A stretch of 64,000 bases of DNA from Simplicispira suum (GTDB lineage: Bacteria > Pseudomonadota > Gammaproteobacteria > Burkholderiales > Burkholderiaceae_C), in the NCBI RefSeq assembly GCF_003008595.1, contig NZ_CP027669.1:2728001-2792000 (forward strand). The letters are read 5' to 3'. Position 1 is the first letter of the stretch, and each line of letters begins with the position of its first letter. The notes below the pieces were generated by a model that saw only the letters and a list, made by a program, of their open reading frames with translations, was not told the DNA's origin and ran no database searches. A program made the position numbers and the translations under genes. Positions 57,314-64,000 of the stretch are shown here, piece by piece.

Positions 57314-59863
57314 GTGACCGAAATCCCGTCAGTGCTTCAAGACCCTGCTCGTGAGCCGGCGGAGCGCTCTGTGCTGCCCCCGGACATGCCGCCGCTGCAG
57401 GCCTCACTGGACGCAGTGCCCGTTGCGCTGTTGGCGTTTCGTCTGCGCGGCAGCCAATTGTGTCTGGTCTCGGCCAATGCGGCGGCGCGCCAGATGCAGG
57501 GGCTCTGGGCCGCACTTGCACCGGGCGTTTCTGCAGCCAAGGTGTTCGTTCAACTGGCCGGAACACTCTTGGTCGAACAACTGGAGTCTGTGGCGCGCAC
57601 GGGCGAGGCGCTCACTTGCCGGCATGTGCTGCGCGAACAGGGGCGTCTGGTGCTGGCCTGGAAAATCCAGGCGCATTGCACCGGCCTGGGCAGCATTCTG
57701 GTGACGCTGCAGGATATTTCCGAGCTGGAGCAACTGCGCTACACGCTGTCCGATGCCGAGGCGGTGTTGCAAGACACGCGGCTTGAGCTGCAAGAGCAGA
57801 CCGAAGTGTTCGGCACCATGGAGAGCATGGCGCGCACCGGCTATTGGCGCCGGATCCGGGACGAGGGCGAATCCGTGCTGCTGTGGTCGCCGGGGCTGTG
57901 CGACATCGCCGGGTTCGAGCGCCAGGAGTGGATCGGCACCGAGCGCGCGCTCAGCGGCGTGTTGCCGGAAGATCGAGAGCTGGTCGCATCGGCCCCCGCA
58001 GGCGAGCCCGGCAGCGACATCGAATACCGTTGGCGCCGGCCCGATGGCGAGATCCGCTGGATGCGCTCGCGCACGCGCCGCTCGGCACAGGAAGGTGGCG
58101 TGCTGGTGGAAATGGGCGTGGTGCAGGACGTGACCGAGGAGCACCGCTCTGCGGCCCGGCTGCGCGATCAGCTCGACTTCATTCAGAGCATTGCCAGCAG
58201 CATTCCAGGTTTTATCTACCAATGCCGCGTTCATCCGGACGGCAGCCACAGCCTGCCGTATGTGAGCGATGCGGTGAATGAACTGATGGGTGTGTCGCAC
58301 AAGCTGGTGCGCCAGGACACGCAGGCGCTGGAGCGCAATGTCTTGCCAGCGGACCTTCCCATGCTGCGCCGATCTTTGGTCCGCGCGGTGCGCACGCTGC
58401 GGCCCTGGCATTGTGAATACCGCGTCGCAGCCCCCGATGGCACGGTGCGTTGGCATATGACGAGCGCCGCCTTGCAGGCCGAAACCGACGGCACGGTCTT
58501 GATGCACGGCTACACGATTGACATTACCGACCGCAAGCACGCAGCGCAGGAGATTGAGCGCCTGGCGTTCTATGACGTGCTCACCCAGTTGCCCAACCGC
58601 CGCTTGCTGCTGGACCGTCTGCAGCGCTCGGTGCTCAGCAGCCAGCGCAATCACGAGCATGGGGCGCTGCTGTTCATTGATCTGGACAATTTCAAGGACC
58701 TCAACGACACCCTGGGCCACGACATGGGAGATCAGCTGCTCAGCCAGGTCGCCACGCGCCTGGTGGGCAGCGTGCGCCAATGCGACACCGTGGCCCGCTT
58801 TGGCGGCGACGAATTCGTCGTGCTGATCGATGGCCTGGACGAGGGTCTGGCGCAGGCCCGCGTGCAGGCCGACGCGGTCGCCATCAAGCTGCTGCTCAGC
58901 CTGAACAAGCCCTTTGAGCTGGCCGGCCAGCAGCACTACAGCACCCCCAGCATCGGGCTGACCTTGTTCGGTCAGGAGCGCCTGAGCGTGGACGAACTGC
59001 TCAAACGCGCCGATCTGGCGATGTACGAATCCAAGGCGGCCGGGCGCAATACGCACCGGTTTTTTGACCCCGGCATGCAGGAGGCGCTGCACGCGCGCTC
59101 CAGCCTGGAAATCGATCTGCGCCAAGGGCTCGCCAACGGCGAGCTGTTTGCGCACTACCAGGCGGTGGTGGATCCGCAGGGCAAGGTCCATGGCGTAGAG
59201 GCTTTGGCCCGCTGGAACCACCCGGAGCGCGGTGCCATCAGCCCCGTGGAGTTCATTCCACTGGCCGAACAGACGGGTTTGATCCTGCCTCTGGGCGAGA
59301 AAATCCTGCGTGCGGCCTGCGAGCAGTTGGTGCGTTGGGCCGCCAGTGAACAAACGGCGCATCTAAGCATGGCGGTCAACGTCAGCGCGCGGCAATTTCG
59401 CCAGCTTGATTTTGCGGCCCAGGTGCTGCAGATTTTGCGCGAAACCGGCGCCAATCCCCGGCGCCTGCGGCTCGAACTGACCGAGAGCCTTTTGCTGGGA
59501 GATATCGAAGGCACGGTGGCACGCATGGAGGAACTCAAGCGCGAAGGTGTGGGTTTTGCGCTGGACGACTTTGGCACCGGCTACTCCAGCCTGGCGTACC
59601 TGAAGCGCCTGCCGCTCGACCAATTGAAGATTGACCGCGGCTTTGTGCGCGATGTGCTGACCAACCCCAACGATGCAGCGATTGTGCGCACGGTGCTGGC
59701 CCTGGCAGACAGCCTGGACCTGACCGTGGTGGCCGAGGGCGTGGAAACGGTGGAGCAACTGGGTTTCCTTTGTTTGCACGGTTGCGTGCAATTCCAGGGC
59801 TACCTGTTTGGCCGCCCCGGCCCGGTGGGCGGCGTGGAGGCGCTGCTTGATGGAGGCGCCTGA
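57314..59863 (+). CDS. PAS-GGDEF-EAL cyclic-di-GMP protein
   Basis: 849 residues. Two to three PAS/PAC-like regions (about 35-420; LSDAEAVLQDTR..., VLPADLPMLRRSLVRAVRTLRPWHCEYRV, DITDRKHAAQEIERLAFYDVLTQLPNRRLLLDRL) are followed by a GGDEF domain with the intact FGGDEF motif near 497 and an EAL domain with VEALARW near 628, DDFGTGYSSLAYL, KIDRGFV and AEGVETVEQL. Both catalytic sets look complete, so it may make and break c-di-GMP. The GTG at 57314 is preferred because GGGAG lies 9 bases upstream; a GTG at 57272 has no ribosome site. It is followed 24 bases later by a sensor kinase. Confidence 0.9.
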   Translation: MTEIPSVLQDPAREPAERSVLPPDMPPLQASLDAVPVALLAFRLRGSQLCLVSANAAARQMQGLWAALAPGVSAAKVFVQLAGTLLVEQLESVARTGEALTCRHVLREQGRLVLAWKIQAHCTGLGSILVTLQDISELEQLRYTLSDAEAVLQDTRLELQEQTEVFGTMESMARTGYWRRIRDEGESVLLWSPGLCDIAGFERQEWIGTERALSGVLPEDRELVASAPAGEPGSDIEYRWRRPDGEIRWMRSRTRRSAQEGGVLVEMGVVQDVTEEHRSAARLRDQLDFIQSIASSIPGFIYQCRVHPDGSHSLPYVSDAVNELMGVSHKLVRQDTQALERNVLPADLPMLRRSLVRAVRTLRPWHCEYRVAAPDGTVRWHMTSAALQAETDGTVLMHGYTIDITDRKHAAQEIERLAFYDVLTQLPNRRLLLDRLQRSVLSSQRNHEHGALLFIDLDNFKDLNDTLGHDMGDQLLSQVATRLVGSVRQCDTVARFGGDEFVVLIDGLDEGLAQARVQADAVAIKLLLSLNKPFELAGQQHYSTPSIGLTLFGQERLSVDELLKRADLAMYESKAAGRNTHRFFDPGMQEALHARSSLEIDLRQGLANGELFAHYQAVVDPQGKVHGVEALARWNHPERGAISPVEFIPLAEQTGLILPLGEKILRAACEQLVRWAASEQTAHLSMAVNVSARQFRQLDFAAQVLQILRETGANPRRLRLELTESLLLGDIEGTVARMEELKREGVGFALDDFGTGYSSLAYLKRLPLDQLKIDRGFVRDVLTNPNDAAIVRTVLALADSLDLTVVAEGVETVEQLGFLCLHGCVQFQGYLFGRPGPVGGVEALLDGGA

Positions 59864-59887
59864 ACGCTTCGGCAGGAGCTGGCTGCC

Positions 59888-62800
59888 ATGCCCATGCTGA
59901 TGGGCGCCCCACCCGAGCAGCGCGTGCCCTTGTTCAGGGGGCTTTTGCTTGTGCTGCTGCTGTCCGTTGCGGCGGCCTTCGCGGTCCTGGACGTGGTTTC
60001 AGACATGCGTGCGGCTGAGCACCAGACACGGCGGCAGGAACTGCTTGAGCGCACCAGCGCAGCGCTGGCCGGGCAGACAACGCGCAGCGCGCTGGTGGGC
60101 GCCGTGACCTTGCTGGGTTTGAGCGAGCCCCTGCTCAAAGCAGTGGCCCGTGGCGCGCAGGCACCCGACGCCTCTGCTGCGCTGGCTGCCCTGGCTGTGG
60201 CCCGCAAGCGATTTGCCCTGGACGGCGCTTACGTCATCAACGCCGACGGCATTGTCGTCGCCCACGACACGGTGGGCACGCGGTCCACGGGTCTGGATGT
60301 CGCCTTCCGCCCCTACTTCCAGCAGGCTTTGCAGGGGCAGGTCAGTGTCTACGCAGCCGTTGGTGCGCAGACCAACGAGCGTGGCTTCTACGTGGCTGCG
60401 CCGCTGTATGCGGGCGATACCGTGCAGACCCCGGTCCTGGGCGCGGTGATGCTCAAGATGCCGTTTGATTCCATCGATTCCGTGCTGGCGCGCACCGGTC
60501 TGCCCAGCTTGCTGCTGTCGCCCCAGGGCGTGGTCATGGCGGCCACCCGACCGGAATGGCTTTATGCACTGGCGCCGCCGCTGACCCAGCAGCGCATGGA
60601 GGACATCGCACGCGTGCGTCAGTTTGGCCGCCATTTTGAGCGGGGCGGTGCGTCGGAGCTGCCATTTGCACAGAATGCGTCGCAGGTGCTGCTCAATGGT
60701 GCAGAGCACGCCATTGAGCGCCACGCTGTCGAATGGAGCGATCCGAACGGGCCGTGGTCCCTGGTGGTACTGGAAGACGTCTCACAAATATTGCCTCTGT
60801 TCGATCGCTTGCGCTACGGCAGCGCGGCCTTTGTCTTCTTTTTCCTCCTCGGCCTGTTGCTGCTTGAGCTGCTGCGCGGCCGGGCCCGAATGGCCGCGTC
60901 GCGCCAACGCTTGAAGGTGTTGGGCACCGCCCTGGAGAACAGCCCGGTTTCCGTGGTGGTCACCGATGCCCAGGGCGTCATCGAATGGGTCAACCCCGAA
61001 TTTGAACGCAACACCGGCTACAGCCTGGCCGAAGTGCAGGGCCGCAAACCCTCGTTGCTCGCCAGCGGCAAGACGCCGGTGCAAAGCTTCCACGAAATGT
61101 GGTCCGCGATGCTGACAGGCCATCCCTGGAAAGGGACGTTCATCAACCGGCGCAAGGACGGCACCCAATACCAGGAGACCGCCACGCTCTCGCCGGTGCT
61201 CAATGCACAGGGACGCTGCATTGGCATGGTGGGCCTGCATCTGGACGTCTCCGCGCGCATGGAAGAGCAGCAACGGCTGCGACGCAGCGAACGCCGTCTC
61301 AAAGAGCTGCTGGAGCAGCAGAACGCCATTTTTGACAACGCGCCCCCGGTATTGCTGACTTGTGACGGCCTCATGCGCCGTTTCAACCCGGCCTTTGTTG
61401 CCTTGGCGGGTGGCACGGCGGCGCAACTGCAGGACCAGCCCGTCAGCCTGCTCTTTGGCGGCGCCGAGCAGCATGCCGCGTTTTCCGCGCGGGTGGCGCC
61501 GCAACTGGCGCAGGGGCTGGCGGTGCGGGAACACTGGGCGGTGCAGCGTCTGGACGGCGTGCGCATGGAAGTGCGCATTTCGGCGCGCAGCGTGCAGGTG
61601 GAGGGGTTTGCCCAAGCGGCGCTCTGGATCATTGAAGATGTCACCGAAGCGCGCCGCATCGAGGCGGCCATGCGCGAGACCAGCGAGCGGCTGGAGCTGG
61701 TCCAGGGGGCCGGCAAGATGAGCGTGTTTGACGTCGACCTGCGCACGGGCCGCTGCATCTGGCGCCAGAAGAACCCTGGGGTAGACGGCATTGTTGAGCG
61801 CGTGTTCGACGACTGGCTTGCCGCCTGGAAAGAGCGCCTGCTCCCGGCCGATCGTGCGCCGGCCATTGAGCGCATGCAGGCCGCCTTGCAAGGCGCGGTC
61901 ACCAGTTTCAGCGATGCCTGGCGCTTGCAGCGGTTCGAAGGCGGCGTGCACTGGTATGCCTGTACTGCGCGCATTTTGCGCAATGCAACGGGCGAAGCCG
62001 AGCGCATGGTGGGTGTCAATGTGGACATCGACGCCTACAAGAAGCTGGAAGACCAGGTGGCAGCCCAGGTGCAGTTTCAGGAGGTGCTGATGGACACCAT
62101 TCCGGTGCCCATCTTCTACAAGGACGAGCTGGGCCGCTACCTGGGTTTCAACCGCGCGTACGAACAGGCCTTTGGTATCCGGCGCGAAGATTTTCTGGGC
62201 AAGACAGTCCAGGATCTGGCCCACCTGTCTCAGGAGAAGCGCGATTGCTTCCAGCACGATGCACTGACCGCATTGCATGGCACGCAGGCAGTGCACCGCG
62301 AGGTGCTCATGCCCTATGCCGACGGCCAGATGCACCACACCCTGTTCTGGCTGCAGGCGTTTCGGCGGCCCGATGGTGCCCCCGGCGGGGTCATTGGCAC
62401 CTTTGTCGATATCAGCGAACGCGAGCAGATGCAGCAGGAACTGCGCCGCGCCAAGGAGGTGGCCGAGGAAGCCACCGCGCTGAAGTCGAATTTTCTGGCC
62501 AACATGAGCCACGAAATCCGCACGCCCATGAACGCCATCATCGGCATGTCGCATCTGGCGCTCAAGTCGGGGCTTGATGCGCGCCAGCACGACTATGTGA
62601 GCAAGATCCAGCAGGCGGGACAGCACCTGATGGGCGTGATCAACGGCATTCTTGATTTTTCGCGCATCGAGGCCGGCAAGCTGCAGATCGAGCCGCGTCC
62701 CTTTGTGCTGGAGCAGGTGCTCCATGGCGTTGTCGACGTGGTCAGCCACAAGGCAAGCGCCAAGGGGCTGGAGCTGATCTGTGACGTGGCGCCCGATGTG

Positions 62801-64000
62801 CCGCAGAACCTGCTGGGCGACGCGCTGCGCATCGGCCAAATCCTTATCAACTACACCAGCAATGCCATCAAGTTCACGCAGCAGGGCGACATCGGCATCG
62901 TGGTGCGCGTTCAGGCAGACCAAGGCGAGCAGGTGTTGCTGCGTTTCGAAGTGAGCGACACCGGCATCGGCCTCTCGGCAGAGCAGATCGAGCGCTTGTT
63001 CCAGAGCTTCCAGCAAGCCGATGCCTCCACCACGCGCCGCTATGGCGGTACCGGCCTGGGCCTGGCGATCAGCAAGAGCCTGACCGAGCTGATGGGCGGC
63101 CAAGTGGGGGTGCGCAGCGAGCCGGGTCAGGGCTCCACCTTCTGGTTTACGGTGCCGCTGCAGCGCGGCGTGCCGGCGCGCCGATTGTTGCCTCGGCCGG
63201 ATCTGCGTGGTCTGCGCGTGCTGGTGGTCGATGACAACCTCCATGCGGCGGCCGTGCTTGCTGAAATGCTGCAGGCCATGAGCTTTGACGCACACGAGGC
63301 GCATTCCGGCGCCGAGGCCCTGGCGGCGCTGGAGCAGGCGGCCGCCCAGAAGAAACCCTTTGACCTGGTGGTGCTCGATTGGCAGATGCCCGGCATGGAC
63401 GGACTGGAGCTGGGTCGGCGCATTGGCGAGATGCGCCTGCCCAAAGTGCCGCGGCGGGTCATGGTGACGGCCTTCGGCCGCGAGGACGTGCTGTGCTCGG
63501 CCCGGCAGCAGGGCATCGAAGAGGTTCTGATCAAGCCGGTGAGCGCCTCAGTCATGTTTGATACCGTCATGCTGGTGTTGGGCGAAGGGCTTGCACAGGC
63601 CAAGGCCGCTTTGGCAGAACCGCAGGGCAGACCTGCCGACCCCGCTTTCTCCCTGCAAGGAGTCCGCGTGCTGCTGGTAGAGGACAACGAACTCAACCAG
63701 CAGGTGGCGCAGGAGCTCTTGCGCGAGGTGGGTGTGGACGTGGATGTTGTTGTCGATGGTCAGCAGGCGGTGGAGCGGGCCTGCACTGCGCCCTACGACC
63801 TGGTGCTGATGGACATGCAAATGCCGGTGATGGATGGCCTGGAGGCCACGCGCCGACTGCGGGCCGAACCCCATCTGGCGCATTTGCCCATTGTTGCCAT
63901 GACGGCCAACGTGCTGGAATCGGAGCGCCAGCGCTGCCTGGATGCCGGCATGAATGACCACCTGGCCAAACCCATCGTTCCGGAGCGGCTGTGGGCGGTG
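59888..64000 (+). CDS. Large hybrid histidine kinase (Cache-PAS-HisKA-HATPase-REC-REC), 3' end cut
   Basis: 1371 codons are in the window and the frame is still open at base 64000. Membrane helices near 18-38 and 305-325 flank a periplasmic double-Cache-like sensor (FALDGAYVINADGIVVAHDTVG...). PAS domains follow from about 345 to 845. The HisKA site has His875 in NMSHEIRTPMNAIIG; the ATPase has N (LINYTSNAIKFT) and G boxes (DTGIGLS, GGTGLGLAIS); two receivers carry Asp1164 (VVLDWQMPGMDG) and Asp1309 (LVLMDMQMPVMDG). An Hpt domain probably lies beyond the window. AGGAG lies about 10 bases before the ATG at 59888; ATGs at 59894 and 59900 are also in frame. Likely cotranscribed with the GGDEF-EAL gene. 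Confidence 0.93.
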   Translation, partial: MPMLMGAPPEQRVPLFRGLLLVLLLSVAAAFAVLDVVSDMRAAEHQTRRQELLERTSAALAGQTTRSALVGAVTLLGLSEPLLKAVARGAQAPDASAALAALAVARKRFALDGAYVINADGIVVAHDTVGTRSTGLDVAFRPYFQQALQGQVSVYAAVGAQTNERGFYVAAPLYAGDTVQTPVLGAVMLKMPFDSIDSVLARTGLPSLLLSPQGVVMAATRPEWLYALAPPLTQQRMEDIARVRQFGRHFERGGASELPFAQNASQVLLNGAEHAIERHAVEWSDPNGPWSLVVLEDVSQILPLFDRLRYGSAAFVFFFLLGLLLLELLRGRARMAASRQRLKVLGTALENSPVSVVVTDAQGVIEWVNPEFERNTGYSLAEVQGRKPSLLASGKTPVQSFHEMWSAMLTGHPWKGTFINRRKDGTQYQETATLSPVLNAQGRCIGMVGLHLDVSARMEEQQRLRRSERRLKELLEQQNAIFDNAPPVLLTCDGLMRRFNPAFVALAGGTAAQLQDQPVSLLFGGAEQHAAFSARVAPQLAQGLAVREHWAVQRLDGVRMEVRISARSVQVEGFAQAALWIIEDVTEARRIEAAMRETSERLELVQGAGKMSVFDVDLRTGRCIWRQKNPGVDGIVERVFDDWLAAWKERLLPADRAPAIERMQAALQGAVTSFSDAWRLQRFEGGVHWYACTARILRNATGEAERMVGVNVDIDAYKKLEDQVAAQVQFQEVLMDTIPVPIFYKDELGRYLGFNRAYEQAFGIRREDFLGKTVQDLAHLSQEKRDCFQHDALTALHGTQAVHREVLMPYADGQMHHTLFWLQAFRRPDGAPGGVIGTFVDISEREQMQQELRRAKEVAEEATALKSNFLANMSHEIRTPMNAIIGMSHLALKSGLDARQHDYVSKIQQAGQHLMGVINGILDFSRIEAGKLQIEPRPFVLEQVLHGVVDVVSHKASAKGLELICDVAPDVPQNLLGDALRIGQILINYTSNAIKFTQQGDIGIVVRVQADQGEQVLLRFEVSDTGIGLSAEQIERLFQSFQQADASTTRRYGGTGLGLAISKSLTELMGGQVGVRSEPGQGSTFWFTVPLQRGVPARRLLPRPDLRGLRVLVVDDNLHAAAVLAEMLQAMSFDAHEAHSGAEALAALEQAAAQKKPFDLVVLDWQMPGMDGLELGRRIGEMRLPKVPRRVMVTAFGREDVLCSARQQGIEEVLIKPVSASVMFDTVMLVLGEGLAQAKAALAEPQGRPADPAFSLQGVRVLLVEDNELNQQVAQELLREVGVDVDVVVDGQQAVERACTAPYDLVLMDMQMPVMDGLEATRRLRAEPHLAHLPIVAMTANVLESERQRCLDAGMNDHLAKPIVPERLWAV

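Noticed and set aside
57404..59362. 652-codon minus-strand frame opposite the GGDEF-EAL gene
   Set aside because: Shadow of conserved GGDEF and EAL motifs; His/Gln/Arg-rich without a family.
60782..63304. 840-codon minus-strand frame opposite the hybrid kinase
   Set aside because: The plus strand is open for 1371 codons with complete kinase and receiver motifs; the minus frame is its shadow.

Overview
The window looks like chromosome from a betaproteobacterium of the family Comamonadaceae (Acidovorax/Comamonas/Hydrogenophaga-like). The grounds are the high GC content, the hemC-hemD-hemX-hemY and flhDC arrangements, the gcd glutarate cluster, and nine copies of a palindromic repeat (core AGCGCTT...AAGCGCT flanked by TGATAGCT and an AT-rich tail) of a type I associate with Comamonadaceae genomes. 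The genus cannot be fixed from this sequence. Genes are tightly packed. No gene-free stretch exceeds 300 bases; the longest are 7112-7378 and 37652-37907.

Layout. 1-7.1 kb: a cut Nudix gene, a short-chain dehydrogenase, gshA, two envelope proteins, a CheV-type chemotaxis protein, an OsmC protein and small hypotheticals. 7.4-11.0 kb: the glutarate cluster, a class III CoA-transferase and glutaryl-CoA dehydrogenase divergent from a LysR regulator. 11.1-17.7 kb: two small proteins, tRNA-Leu(CAA), cysM, Nudix, tusA, galU and valS. 17.8-24.7 kb: a five-gene operon (bile-acid-symporter-type transporter, NAD-epimerase, SDR, secreted c-heme/beta-propeller protein, MFS exporter) divergent from an AraC regulator; its substrate is unknown. 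24.7-32.6 kb: yceI, hemY-hemX-hemD-hemC and ppc. 32.6-41 kb: an AI-2E-type permease, a spherulin-4-like lipoprotein, a two-lipoprotein pair including a FlgO-like protein, flhDC, two alpha/beta hydrolases and an orphan Anbu proteasome-like protease. 41-50 kb: a six-gene sugar-phosphate operon gnd-zwf-tal-pgi-tkt-pgm, mostly coupled by 4-base overlaps. 50.2-54.4 kb: a small defence islet with an MmeI-like fused restriction-modification enzyme, a CcdB-like toxin and a non-CcdA antitoxin. 54.5-64 kb: mutS, then divergently a GGDEF-EAL protein and a large hybrid histidine kinase cut by the window end.

The most unusual signals are: (i) the palindromic repeat family, three of whose nine copies lie in frame inside hemD, mutS and the restriction-modification gene and add protein sequence; (ii) a hairpin plus a 27-base minisatellite in frame in the methyltransferase part of the restriction-modification enzyme; (iii) a low-GC in-frame insert in valS; (iv) the uncharacterised transporter/dehydrogenase/heme-propeller operon; (v) the CcdB-like toxin paired with an AbrB-like antitoxin; and (vi) Anbu without its usual partners. 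All functions are inferred from sequence motifs read by eye; no database search was run.
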